Source: Undibacterium sp. 5I1 (GTDB taxonomy: Bacteria; Pseudomonadota; Gammaproteobacteria; Burkholderiales; Burkholderiaceae_D). From it: DNA of 64,000 nt. The notes beneath the pieces are model-generated. The model made no database searches and was not told the origin of the DNA. It saw only the letters and a list, made by a program, of their open reading frames with translations. Positions 55,845 to 64,000 of the stretch are shown here, one piece after another. Each line of letters starts with the position of its first letter. Position 1 is the stretch's first letter. The stretch lies in assembly GCF_034314085.1 (NCBI RefSeq), contig NZ_JAVIWI010000001.1, forward strand, positions 4,278,001 through 4,342,000, read 5' to 3'. Both the position numbers and the translations under genes were made by a program.

Positions 55845-57524
55845 ATGATCCAATTTAGAATTTTTCCTTTAGTTAAAAGTCGCACTGTCAGAAGTCGCCT
55901 GATGACGGTTTCTGCTGCCTTATCAATTGCGCTTGTGCTGAGTCCGGCGATCAGCAGTTCTGCTTTTGCAGCGGGAGCAGATGTGCCGGGTGCTGGAACT
56001 GCGCCCATCTCAACCACGCCGATAATCGTTGCCCCAGTAAAGTCGCCTGCTGTGCAATCAGCGGCGCCGTCCACTCTGCCGTCCACGACGGTATTGCCAG
56101 CGATGTTGGAGAATTCAGTAGTAAAGATTTTTTCTACGCTGCGTGGACCTGATCCATTTAAGCCATGGAGTAAAGCCGCACCGCAAGAGGTCACCGGATC
56201 TGGTGTCGTAATTGAAGGCAAGCGAATTCTGACCAATGCGCATGTAGTTGGCTATGCCAGTCAGGTACAAATCCAGGCGAATCAGTCTGGTGACAAAGTA
56301 TCTGCCACGGTAGTCGCAATCGCGCGCGGGATTGATCTGGCGATCTTGAAGCTAGATGATGAATCGTTTTTTGATACTCATGCACCCGCAGCGCGTGCTA
56401 GCGTTTTACCCGATGTCCGTGATGCCGTATTAGCGTACGGTTATCCGATCGGTGGTAGTTCGCTGTCGATCACTAAAGGCATTGTGTCGCGGATTGAGTT
56501 TGTTAATTATGGTTATTCCACAGCAGGTTTGCGCATTCAGATTGATGCTGCAATTAATCCGGGTAACAGCGGTGGTCCAGTCATGGCAGGCGACAAAATG
56601 GTAGGGCTGGCGTTTAGCGGTATCAATGGTGCGCAAAATATTGGTTACATCATTCCTAACGAAGAGATCGATTTGTTTTTAGCCGACATTGGTGATGGCG
56701 TTTATGACGGCAAACCAGCAATGCATGATGATATTCAAACTCTGGAAAATCCAGCGATGCGGATTTTTCTGAAATTAGATAAAACGGTAGAGGGCGCGAT
56801 TGTGCATCGTCCTGCGCAAAGCGATGCATCTTATCCTTTGAAGGAGTTTGATGTTATTACGCACATTGGCGATTCACCGATTGATAATCAGGCGATGGTT
56901 AAACTAGGACCTAATTTGCGGGTGCAATTTCAGTATCGGGTGCAACAACTGGCAAAAAATGGCAAGGTGCCGTTGACAGTCATGCGTAGTGGCAAGCAGA
57001 TGAAGATTCAATTGCCCGTAGTTGCTTCGCGCCCATTGCTAATCCCCGATTTAAACGGCGGCTATCCGTCTTATTTTATTTATGGTCCGATTGCATTCTC
57101 GCGCGCTACTGCTGAGTTTCTGACATTTATCAGTTCTAATGCAAATGGACTGAACGCGTTTGCGTTCAATGCAAGCCCATTGGTGACACGTCGGGGCGAT
57201 GAGCCTGATGCTGCACGTGAAGAATTAGTCGTTGTCACCGCACCGTTTTTCCCACATAAACTCACATCGGGTTACAGCAATCGTTTTGGTGCCGTGGTGT
57301 ATTCCATCAATAATGTACCAGTGCGCAGCTTGCGTCATTTGGTGACTTTATTGCGCGATTTAAAAGATGAGTTTGTGACGATCCATTTTGATCAACGCGC
57401 TGGCGAGACGATGGTACTGCCGCGCAAAGCCATGATGGAATCGACAGAATCGATTTTGACAGACAGTGGCATCCGTGCTCAGGCATCGCCGGATATGCTG
57501 GCGGTGTGGCAGGGTAAAAAATGA
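55845..57524 (+). CDS. Deg/HtrA-like S1C serine protease
   Basis: The 559-residue exported protein has a signal sequence around residues 18-43 (ALSIALVLSP, then SSAFAAGA), a Pro/Ser/Thr-rich spacer and a trypsin-like domain with His133 in LTNAHVVG, Asp164 in GIDLAILKL and Ser242 in NPGNSGGPV. PDZ-type sequence follows (PLKEFDVITHIGDSPI) and then a long C-terminal region. The arrangement resembles plant/bacterial Deg proteases with an extended C-terminus more than DegP itself. It should act in periplasmic protein quality control. The ATG at 55845 is chosen; a terminator lies 90 bases after the stop. Confidence 0.9.
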   Translation: MIQFRIFPLVKSRTVRSRLMTVSAALSIALVLSPAISSSAFAAGADVPGAGTAPISTTPIIVAPVKSPAVQSAAPSTLPSTTVLPAMLENSVVKIFSTLRGPDPFKPWSKAAPQEVTGSGVVIEGKRILTNAHVVGYASQVQIQANQSGDKVSATVVAIARGIDLAILKLDDESFFDTHAPAARASVLPDVRDAVLAYGYPIGGSSLSITKGIVSRIEFVNYGYSTAGLRIQIDAAINPGNSGGPVMAGDKMVGLAFSGINGAQNIGYIIPNEEIDLFLADIGDGVYDGKPAMHDDIQTLENPAMRIFLKLDKTVEGAIVHRPAQSDASYPLKEFDVITHIGDSPIDNQAMVKLGPNLRVQFQYRVQQLAKNGKVPLTVMRSGKQMKIQLPVVASRPLLIPDLNGGYPSYFIYGPIAFSRATAEFLTFISSNANGLNAFAFNASPLVTRRGDEPDAAREELVVVTAPFFPHKLTSGYSNRFGAVVYSINNVPVRSLRHLVTLLRDLKDEFVTIHFDQRAGETMVLPRKAMMESTESILTDSGIRAQASPDMLAVWQGKK

Positions 57525-57614
57525 GAGTGAAAAATAAGCGAAAAAATCATAATCTGTACAAAGCAAAATAGAGTAATACTTAAATGCATTGATTTTATAA
57601 AACGGTAATACCCT

Positions 57615-57657
57615 TGCGCCTGCCAATACGATTTCTTGCTGACAGGCGCATTTTTAT
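57615..57657 (+). terminator. intrinsic terminator of the Deg-like protease gene
   Basis: TGCGCCTG (57615-57622) pairs with CAGGCGCA (57643-57650), followed by five T and an AT-rich run. It may work for the convergent gene as well. Confidence 0.75.
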
Positions 57658-57685
57658 TTGACTTAGTTAGATCAAATTTATTAAA

Positions 57686-58111
57686 TCAAACGTCCCGCTC
57701 CGCAAACACTTCTTTGGCTGCAAATGCCCCGTTCAACGCCGCAGGAAAACCAGCATATACCGCCATCTGCGTAATGATCTCGATAATTTCCTCCTTGCTG
57801 CAACCCACATTGAGTGTGCCGTGGATGTGGACTTTTAATTGCGGCTGACAGTTGCCCATGGCAGTCAGCGCGGCAACCGTAGCGATTTCTCTGCTTTTTA
57901 AATCTAAGCCGGGACGCGAGTAGATATCACCAAATGGGAATTCGATGGTATACCGCGCCAGATCAGGCGCGATATCGCCGAGGGAGTCGATGACTTTTTG
58001 TCCGGCTTCACCGTCAATCTCTGTGAGTTTTTTGAGGCCGCGCTGATATCTGGATTCTTGAGTCGCTGGTTCTGTAGTTTGATCTGAGATTTGATCGACA
58101 ATGTTTGACAT
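57686..58111 (-). CDS. carboxymuconolactone decarboxylase family protein
   Basis: The 141-residue protein is of the CMD fold with [20 protein letters not shown] and [18 protein letters not shown], the usual core. It lacks the CxxC of AhpD-type peroxidases, so it is closer to the gamma-CMD group; the His in HIHG and the Cys in GC are conserved there. The substrate is unknown. It has a strong AGGAG box and sits behind a MerR-type promoter, downstream of the MerR gene, so it is the likely target of that regulator. Confidence 0.9.
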   Translation of the reverse strand: MSNIVDQISDQTTEPATQESRYQRGLKKLTEIDGEAGQKVIDSLGDIAPDLARYTIEFPFGDIYSRPGLDLKSREIATVAALTAMGNCQPQLKVHIHGTLNVGCSKEEIIEIITQMAVYAGFPAALNGAFAAKEVFAERDV

Positions 58112-58141
58112 ACTGTTCTCCTGATAGGGTTGGAAAACAGT

Positions 58142-58172
58142 AGCGTAAAGCTTAGAGGTAACTCTCAGTCAA
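58142..58172 (-). promoter_or_regulatory. MerR-type promoter/operator of the CMD gene
   Basis: On the minus strand TTGACT (58167-58172) and TACGCT (58142-58147) are separated by exactly 19 bases, the long spacer of MerR-activated promoters. The spacer holds the dyad AGAGTTACCTCT. It lies just before the CMD gene, after the merR stop codon. Confidence 0.75.
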
Positions 58173-58175
58173 TCG

Positions 58176-58574
58176 CTATTTTTTCGTCGAGACTTGACTG
58201 GCGACTTTCTTGATAGTAGCGCCGCTAATTTCGTTCTGATACCAGGAAATTTTTTCTTGCAGTAGTCTGAAGCACTCTTGCTGGAGCTGTATATGTGTCG
58301 CCAGTTGTTGTGCATGCGTTTGCAGCATCTGTTGCCGTTGCTCCAGCGTTTTGACGCCTCGTGATCTTAGATCCGAATACGCCAAAATATCTGCCAGCGG
58401 CATACCCGTATTTTTGAGACGCAGGACAAACTCCATCCAGGCGATATCTCCCTCACCAAATTCACGATGTCCGCTCACTGTCCGCTTTACATCTGGAAAT
58501 AAGCCAATTTTTTCGTAATAGCGGACAGTATGTGAGCTGACACCTACTTGCTTTGCAAATTCTTGAACGTTCAT
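58176..58574 (-). CDS. MerR family transcriptional regulator
   Basis: The 132-residue protein has the MerR winged helix (VQEFAKQVGVSSHTVRYYEKIGL), a linker and a dimerisation coiled coil (LEQRQQMLQTHAQQLATHIQ). It lacks the Cys ligands of metal sensors, so a small-molecule or stress signal is likelier, as in the NmlR/AdhR group that often controls CMD proteins. It is directly upstream of the CMD gene and its 19-bp-spacer promoter. Confidence 0.92.
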   Translation of the reverse strand: MNVQEFAKQVGVSSHTVRYYEKIGLFPDVKRTVSGHREFGEGDIAWMEFVLRLKNTGMPLADILAYSDLRSRGVKTLEQRQQMLQTHAQQLATHIQLQQECFRLLQEKISWYQNEISGATIKKVASQVSTKK

Positions 58575-58607
58575 CGCGGTCTAACTAAGATTTTGAAGGC
58601 ACGCCTT

Positions 58608-60311
58608 TTAAGACGACTTTGACTGTGCATCTAAGGCGGCTTGCCGCATTTGCGCCAGACTCATTCCGGGTGTAATCAGATTGCCGTCATAACGCAATTC
58701 AATCAATGCCGGTAAATGAAGGGTCTGCGTATGCGTGAGTGCGCGTTGCAGAGCGGGGGCAAACTCCTCTATAGTGCTAACTACTTCGCCTGAGGCGCCA
58801 TATGCACGAGCCAGCGCAGCAAAATCCGGGTTGTGCAATTCAGTACCGGAGACGCGGTTTGGGAAATTTTTTTCCTGATGCATGCGGATGGTGCCAAACA
58901 TGCCGTTGTTAAAGACAATGATAATTACGCCAGCCTGATATTGGACAGCCGTGGCAAGTTCTTGTCCGTTCATCAGATATTCGCCATCGCCGGCAAAGGT
59001 GATGACAGTGCGCCCAGGTGCGATGATTTTTGCCGCTACACCCGATGGGACGCTATATCCCATCGCACCGGAGGTCGGCGCTAGTTGAGTGCGCCAGCCA
59101 CCGTATCGGAAGTAGCGGTGCGCCCAAGTGGCGTAGTTGCCAGCACCATTTGTCATGATGGTATCGTTAGGCGTGTTTTGCATAATATCTTGTACCACTT
59201 GCCAGAGATTGAGCGGTGCTTTCTCGTTTTTAAAGATGGCCGGTTCCTGCTGCCATGCAAGAAGCTCAGCACGCGCCGCTGCTGCGGTGCCTTGCCAGGC
59301 CGTGGCATCGAGTGGTGCCATTTCTGCCAGACATTCGGCGATCTCTTGCATGCCGCTGTTAATCATCAAATCGGCTTGATACACGCGCCCCAGTTCTAGC
59401 GCGTCGCTATGAATATGGATTAGCTTTTGGCACGGGATCGGCGCTTCCAATAGCGTGTAGCCACTGGTCGTCATTTCTCCTAAGCGTGGTCCGATGGCGA
59501 TGACGAGATCCGCCTCTTGTATCCGCTTTGCCAGCTTGGGATTGATGCCTATGCCGACGTCACCCACATAATTGGGATGCGCATTGTCCATCAAGTCCTG
59601 AAAGCGGAAAGCGCACGTCATTGGCAAGTCGTGGCTAGTGGCAAAGCTAGTGATGTTATCGCATGATTGCTGATCCCAACCGCTGCCGCCCAAGATCACT
59701 ATCGGACGCTGAGCCGCTGATAGCAAGCGCCGGAACTGTGCCAGTTGGGTTTCGGACGCGGAGGCTTGTATTGGAGTGTAGTGGCGGGTATCGGCGACTT
59801 CCGCCATGGCGGATAAGCAGTCTTCTGGCAAAGCCAATACGACGGGTCCGGGGCGACCACTGGTAGCAACCTGAAAAGCGCGGGCAATGTATTCGGGAAT
59901 ACGATCTGCACGGTCAATTTGCGCTACCCATTTTGCCATCGGACCATACATACGACGATAATCGATTTCCTGAAATGCTTCGCGCTCAACAAAATCATTG
60001 CCCACCTGGCCAACAAATAAAATCATCGGCGTGGAATCTTGATAAGCTGTATGCACACCAATCGATGCATTGGTTGCGCCAGGGCCGCGTGTTACAAAGC
60101 AAATACCCGGGCGACCTGTCATCTTGCCGTAAGCGTCGGCCATAAAAGCGGCACCACCCTCCTGGCGGTTAATGATGAAGCGAATCGGGCTATCGTGCAG
60201 GGCGTCGAGGACAGGCAAATAGCTTTCGCCAGGTACTCCAAAAATAGTATCTACGCCATGTACTTGTAAAGCATCCACTACCAATTGACCACCAGAACGA
60301 GATTTGAGCAT
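58608..60311 (-). CDS. acetolactate synthase-like thiamine-diphosphate enzyme
   Basis: The 567-residue protein has the three-domain TPP layout: N-terminal PYR domain (FGVPGESYLPVLDAL, the catalytic Glu in NRQEGGAAFMA), a central domain and the C-terminal PP domain with the TPP motif GDGEYLMNGQELATA and its distal Asn (NNGMFGTIRMHQ). It resembles IlvB/ILVX-like proteins annotated as acetolactate synthase large subunit or TPP-binding proteins; without a small subunit nearby, a role in branched-chain synthesis is uncertain. The ATG at 60311 is the start; the open frame continues to 60596 but that part lies antisense to rnpB and its promoter and is not protein-like. Confidence 0.88.
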   Translation of the reverse strand: MLKSRSGGQLVVDALQVHGVDTIFGVPGESYLPVLDALHDSPIRFIINRQEGGAAFMADAYGKMTGRPGICFVTRGPGATNASIGVHTAYQDSTPMILFVGQVGNDFVEREAFQEIDYRRMYGPMAKWVAQIDRADRIPEYIARAFQVATSGRPGPVVLALPEDCLSAMAEVADTRHYTPIQASASETQLAQFRRLLSAAQRPIVILGGSGWDQQSCDNITSFATSHDLPMTCAFRFQDLMDNAHPNYVGDVGIGINPKLAKRIQEADLVIAIGPRLGEMTTSGYTLLEAPIPCQKLIHIHSDALELGRVYQADLMINSGMQEIAECLAEMAPLDATAWQGTAAAARAELLAWQQEPAIFKNEKAPLNLWQVVQDIMQNTPNDTIMTNGAGNYATWAHRYFRYGGWRTQLAPTSGAMGYSVPSGVAAKIIAPGRTVITFAGDGEYLMNGQELATAVQYQAGVIIIVFNNGMFGTIRMHQEKNFPNRVSGTELHNPDFAALARAYGASGEVVSTIEEFAPALQRALTHTQTLHLPALIELRYDGNLITPGMSLAQMRQAALDAQSKSS

Positions 60312-60442
60312 GAGGACTAGACCAGTTCGGAAAAAACCATACGCTAGCAGAAAGCACCGCTGACGTGCTGTTTTTGACATCGAAATCCGCATCCTCACGT
60401 GGTTTCTGGCAGCTATTTCGATGTTGCATTGCGCCATGCTGT

Positions 60443-60448
60443 TACAAT
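60443..60448 (+). promoter_or_regulatory. candidate -10 box of rnpB
   Basis: TACAAT lies eight bases before the inferred 5' end of the RNase P RNA. The -35 is not clear. Confidence 0.5.
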
Positions 60449-60455
60449 AGCACCT

Positions 60456-60801
60456 GAAGCAGGCCAGACAATCGCTGGCTTTGGTGTGAGCTAAAGCGGG
60501 AGGAAGGTCCGGACTCCATAGAGCAGGGTGACGGCTAACGGCCGTACGTTGAAAGCCAGAGCGCAAGCCGAGGTATAAGACGAGGAATAGGGCCACAGAG
60601 ACGAGCGTATTTAGTTACGGTGAAACGCGGTAACCTCCACCCGGAGCAATTTCAAATAGGCACGCGTAGAGGCGGCTCGCGGAGCGTGCGGGTAGAAAGC
60701 TTGAGCCTGGGAGCAATCCCCGGCCTAGAGGAATGATTGTCATAGCACGAGGCAGCAATGCGCAGTGCCGTAACAGAATCCGGCCTACCGGCCTGCTTCA
60801 T
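60456..60801 (+). ncRNA. rnpB: RNase P RNA (class A)
   Basis: This is the catalytic RNA of RNase P, which matures tRNA 5' ends. The terminal helix P1 is formed by GAAGCAGGCC (60456-60465) and GGCCTGCTTC (60790-60799). The conserved 5' core GGAGGAAGGTCCGGACTCC lies about 45 bases in, and the 3' core ACAGAATCCGGCCTA lies near 60772. The length is the usual 345 or so. It is divergent from the TPP-enzyme gene, and the stretch to 61206 (405 bases) contains no gene or clear terminator. Confidence 0.95.
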
Positions 60802-61206
60802 TTTTATCCCCCCCGATTGTCTATTTCAAGATGATCAAATATCAAATTAGTATTCCGCTTACCCAATTCATAAATCCTCGGTGTTACACTTCTCGCTGAC
60901 TTTACAACGATGGCGGTAGCATGTGTTTCAAGTAATGAATTGCCCGCAATTATCTGCAATGCCACCATTGAAAATAAATCATATAGCGGTGCAGCAACTG
61001 TTTAACGCATTGATGTGAGTAATATCCACACGGCGAAAGCATGTAATCTGAGTTTTAGTTTGCTGAAATTGCATTGCTATGTATGATTTAGCTTTGCCGC
61101 GAGGAAATTTTGTTTTAGTCTTCATATAAGTAAATAGCTGCCGCTAATAATAAATCACGACATAGGCCAACAAGTACCTAGGCGAACATTCAAACGAGGG
61201 TAGCGC
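60802..61206. other. 405-bp intergenic region
   Basis: Nothing recognisable is seen apart from a pyrimidine run after rnpB and the likely promoter region of the downstream GGDEF-EAL gene. Confidence 0.5.
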
Positions 61207-64000
61207 ATGGAGAGAAAGGCAAGCAATCGTCAATGGCATGATCTGCCTACTCTGGCTTTTTTAGTCTTTGTGAGTCTGATTGTGGTCGCTATCATGGCGC
61301 AAACTTGGTGGTCTATTGCGCAAGACAAGCAATTGACGCTTGCTTCTGCACAAGAGAGCAGCTACCTTGCGGTACGGATTTTAGAAGAGCATGCCAGCCG
61401 GATTTTGCATGATGCCACCCGCTCTATTAACGCTGCCGCAGAAGAAATCCAGACCCAAAGCGAATCTGCCGAGCTCGATGAGGCGGAAGTCCGCAAGATA
61501 CTGATCAACCAGCGCCAGGATTCCCCTTTTCTTCAATCACTTTCTATGATTGACCACAATGGCATCTTGTGGGTAACGTCTTTTCAATTCCCTGCTGAGC
61601 CCCAAAACATGGGGAATATCCCCTATATTAAAGAGCTGCTCAGCCACCCGACGGACACCACGGTCGTGACTGGCAAGCCTATCATGCTGAAAAATACGAC
61701 GCGTTGGGTATTACCGGTAGCCAGAAATTTTTTCAACCAGCGTGGCGATTATCTGGGTGTGATTCAGGCATATATCGGTCTGAATTATTTGCAGGATTTT
61801 TATGAACGCTTGGCCAGAGATGGCAGCGCAGCGATTTCTTTACATGATGATGTGGGCAATATCTATGTCCGGGCTCCATACGATGCGCGTTATTTGACGC
61901 AGTATGTCGCCAAGTCTTTGCTAGCCAACGGTGTGCGTTTAAATACGGTAGAGGGTGCAATTCAAGATGCGCCGTTTATTCGCGATGCCGCCGACGCTGG
62001 AAATACAAAGGAATTGATTTATACCTACCGGAAAACGAACGATTTCCCGATTGTATTGGTGTATGCCAAAGAGTTATCCAGCATTTTGTCTGACTGGAAT
62101 GACCGGTCCCGGCAAAAATTGATCTTCACTGTGCTGACGATAGGCTGTATTTTGCTGTTGGTGATCCTATTAATCGCCAAGCTTCGCAGCCTGCGTAAAT
62201 CAGCAGAAGAGTTACGCGCTAGTGAGAGTCGCTATCGGGTCTTATTTCAGGATGCGCAAGATACGATCTTGTTGATTAATCGTGACTACGTATATGTTGA
62301 TTGCAATCTCGCCGCATTAAACATGTTTGGCGTGAGTGACCGGTCTGAGTTGTTGGGACGGCGTGCAGGACGGTTCTCCCCAGAAAATCAAGCCGTACGT
62401 CATTTGCCCGGGTTACAACGTGACCAGTTAATTGAGTCTTTGACCAATGCCGCCTTTGCCGGCGAAGTACAGCATTTTGAATGGGTAGTAGAACGTAAAG
62501 GTATTTTGCAATATAGCGAAGTGACCATGAGTCGGGTAGAAATTGGCGCAGACGATTTAATCTTTTGTGTGATGCGTAATGTTAATTCCCGAAAATATGT
62601 AGAGCATTTAGTCGAGGGGCAAAATCAATTACTGCAATTGATTGCTAGCAATGAAGATATGTTGTCGGTCTTGGAGTCGATTTGTCAGTTTGCAGAAAAA
62701 ATGTCACCCCAATGGCGTTGCGGCATTCAGTTGCTGAGTAATGAACTACATTCTTTTGGTATGAATGTGGGAAAAAATTTCCCAGAGGTCGTTAAGTCTC
62801 AGTTAAATGGCATGCCAGTCACTTACGGTAATGGTGTCTGGAGTGAAGCAATTTTGAATGCCGGACCAGTATGGATTGGGAATTTTCAACATGCGGCTTC
62901 AATGCAATTTGTGAACTCGATAGAAAGTCTGTCTGATTTTCATGCCTGTGGCGCCTGGCCGATTATGGGTAAAAAAGGCCAGTTGCTTGGCAGCTTCAGT
63001 ATCTTTGTCTCTGACATGTCGCCCCTGAGCGATGATGATCTGAGACTGGTCGGCATCACAACTGACATTGCCAGCATCGCAATTGAAGGTCGTCGCTCAG
63101 AAGACAAAATACTTAAGCTGGCCCATTACGATGAGTTGACTGGTTTGCCAAATCGCTTCTTATATAACCAGCATTTAGCAAAATCCCTGGCGCATGCCGA
63201 GCGCAATCGCAGCCGCTTGGCGGTATTTTTCTTGGATCTGGATCGCTTTAAAAATATCAACGACACCTTTGGACATGACGAAGGCGATACGGTCTTGCGC
63301 AATATCTCACAGCGCTTTAAGGATTGCCTGCGTGAATCCGATATCGTAGCCCGCGTCGGTGGAGATGAATTTATTCTTTTGATCGATCAGTTTAGTGATC
63401 CTCGTGATCTGGGTGATATTGCAGATAAATTATTGCAAGAGGCATCAAATCCGTTTGAATTGCGCGGGCAAGAGTGCCAGCTCAGTGCCAGTATCGGTAT
63501 TGCGACTTTCCCCGATGACGGACGCGATGCGCCTACGCTAATGAAAAATGCCGATATTGCGATGTATCGCGCCAAAAACAAAGGCAAGGATAATTACCAG
63601 TTCTATGCTTCAGAGATGAACGTGCACACGGTAGAGCGTCTAGCGTTTGAGGCGCGCTTGCGGCGTGCGCTAGAGCGTCGTGAGTTTGTTGTGTATTACC
63701 AGCCTAAGGTCCATGTAATTTCTGGCAAGATCGTCGGCGCAGAGGCACTGGTACGCTGGAATCATCCTGAACGCGGCATTCTGTTCCCGGGAGACTTCAT
63801 TACATTGGCAGAAGAGGCCGGTTTAATTGCGCGGCTTGGAATGCTGGTGTTAGATATCGCCTGCCGCGATATTCTCACTTTCCGCGCGGTGGATGCCTCA
63901 TTTGGGCGAGTCGCCATCAATTTGTCGGGCTCGCAATTTAATGATGTGCATCTGCTGGACGAGGTTAAGAGCGTGGTTGATTTCTGGCGCGTTCACCCGA
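61207..64000 (+). CDS. membrane sensor PAS-GAF-GGDEF-EAL protein (3' end outside window)
   Basis: The visible 931 residues start at an ATG (MERKASNRQWHDLP) and remain open to the edge. A membrane helix (about 17-40) is followed by a periplasmic PDC/Cache-type sensor, a second helix (about 317-337), a PAS domain (SESRYRVLFQDAQD), a GAF-like domain, and a GGDEF domain with GGDEF at residues 718-722 and inhibitory site RESD before it. The EAL domain has EAL at 846-848 and INLSGSQF before the cut. Both active sites look intact as far as visible, so the protein probably balances cyclic-di-GMP in response to an extracellular signal (inference). It is the third such protein in the window. Confidence 0.92.
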   Translation, partial: MERKASNRQWHDLPTLAFLVFVSLIVVAIMAQTWWSIAQDKQLTLASAQESSYLAVRILEEHASRILHDATRSINAAAEEIQTQSESAELDEAEVRKILINQRQDSPFLQSLSMIDHNGILWVTSFQFPAEPQNMGNIPYIKELLSHPTDTTVVTGKPIMLKNTTRWVLPVARNFFNQRGDYLGVIQAYIGLNYLQDFYERLARDGSAAISLHDDVGNIYVRAPYDARYLTQYVAKSLLANGVRLNTVEGAIQDAPFIRDAADAGNTKELIYTYRKTNDFPIVLVYAKELSSILSDWNDRSRQKLIFTVLTIGCILLLVILLIAKLRSLRKSAEELRASESRYRVLFQDAQDTILLINRDYVYVDCNLAALNMFGVSDRSELLGRRAGRFSPENQAVRHLPGLQRDQLIESLTNAAFAGEVQHFEWVVERKGILQYSEVTMSRVEIGADDLIFCVMRNVNSRKYVEHLVEGQNQLLQLIASNEDMLSVLESICQFAEKMSPQWRCGIQLLSNELHSFGMNVGKNFPEVVKSQLNGMPVTYGNGVWSEAILNAGPVWIGNFQHAASMQFVNSIESLSDFHACGAWPIMGKKGQLLGSFSIFVSDMSPLSDDDLRLVGITTDIASIAIEGRRSEDKILKLAHYDELTGLPNRFLYNQHLAKSLAHAERNRSRLAVFFLDLDRFKNINDTFGHDEGDTVLRNISQRFKDCLRESDIVARVGGDEFILLIDQFSDPRDLGDIADKLLQEASNPFELRGQECQLSASIGIATFPDDGRDAPTLMKNADIAMYRAKNKGKDNYQFYASEMNVHTVERLAFEARLRRALERREFVVYYQPKVHVISGKIVGAEALVRWNHPERGILFPGDFITLAEEAGLIARLGMLVLDIACRDILTFRAVDASFGRVAINLSGSQFNDVHLLDEVKSVVDFWRVHP

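Noticed and set aside
60312..60596. N-terminal extension of the TPP-enzyme frame
   Set aside because: It lies antisense to the RNase P RNA and its promoter, and the translated residues are unlike any TPP enzyme; the ATG at 60311 gives the family length.

Overview
The window looks like chromosomal DNA of a betaproteobacterium, most likely of the Oxalobacteraceae type (Undibacterium/Herminiimonas-like). This is inferred from moderate GC, the ptsN-hprK-rapZ cluster, a DUF971-ubiE-...-ubiJ-ubiB ubiquinone block, a PLD-type PssA, a long-form QueF and a GlcD-like fusion protein of about 1330 residues. No tRNA, rRNA operon, CRISPR array, prophage or intact transposase gene was seen. About 43 protein genes and one RNA gene (RNase P RNA) are supported.

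Layout. 0-3.2 kb: an alpha/beta hydrolase coupled to a NatAB-like ABC exporter. 3.5-6.1 kb (minus): ptsN, hprK and rapZ, the nitrogen-PTS and small-RNA control set. 6.3-12.2 kb (minus): a large GGDEF-EAL protein, pagP, queF, ilvA. 12.4-17.9 kb: a YqaA-like membrane protein, the giant FAD/Fe-S oxidoreductase and a HIT protein. 18.2-24.9 kb: DUF971, ubiE, a Tim44-like protein, ubiJ, ubiB, a TPMT-like methyltransferase with an in-frame 9-bp tandem repeat, and pssA. 25.2-29.5 kb: a membrane diguanylate cyclase, a sodium:solute symporter, an FmdB zinc-ribbon protein and DUF502. 29.6-34.9 kb: aspS, nudB, a YbhP-like phosphodiesterase, clsB, DUF429. 35.4-44.4 kb: a TetR repressor with a near-perfect operator, hslR, a second TetR, then a fatty-acid beta-oxidation operon (acyl-CoA dehydrogenase, HAD-crotonase fusion, thiolase, crotonase/isomerase). 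44.5-46.2 kb: an accessory cassette. 46.4-60.3 kb: an M28 peptidase, a three-gene signalling operon (LuxR, hybrid kinase, receiver), an SnoaL/NTF2-like secreted protein, a membrane protein of unknown function, an S9 peptidase, a Deg/HtrA-like protease, a MerR/CMD pair and an acetolactate-synthase-like enzyme. 60.5-60.8 kb: rnpB. 61.2 kb to the edge: a third c-di-GMP protein, cut by the window.

The most unusual region is 44.46-46.18 kb. A promoterless, start-less Rhs tip with a C-terminal toxin-like domain, followed by an overlapping candidate immunity gene, lies between inverted arrays of a 16-bp repeat (three at the left, four at the right). The arrays end in a shared 18-bp terminal inverted repeat. 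This looks like a transposon-type shell carrying an Rhs toxin-immunity tip.

Non-coding structure is rich. There are seven copies of an 83-bp MITE-like element ending in ATATACTCC/GGAGTATAT, a 104-bp element with perfect 15-bp ends (plus a decayed copy), and a 237-bp nested hairpin element with fragments elsewhere. Several regulatory sites can be read directly: a MerR-type promoter with a 19-bp spacer, two TetR-type dyads, and intrinsic terminators, two of which abut the next start codon.
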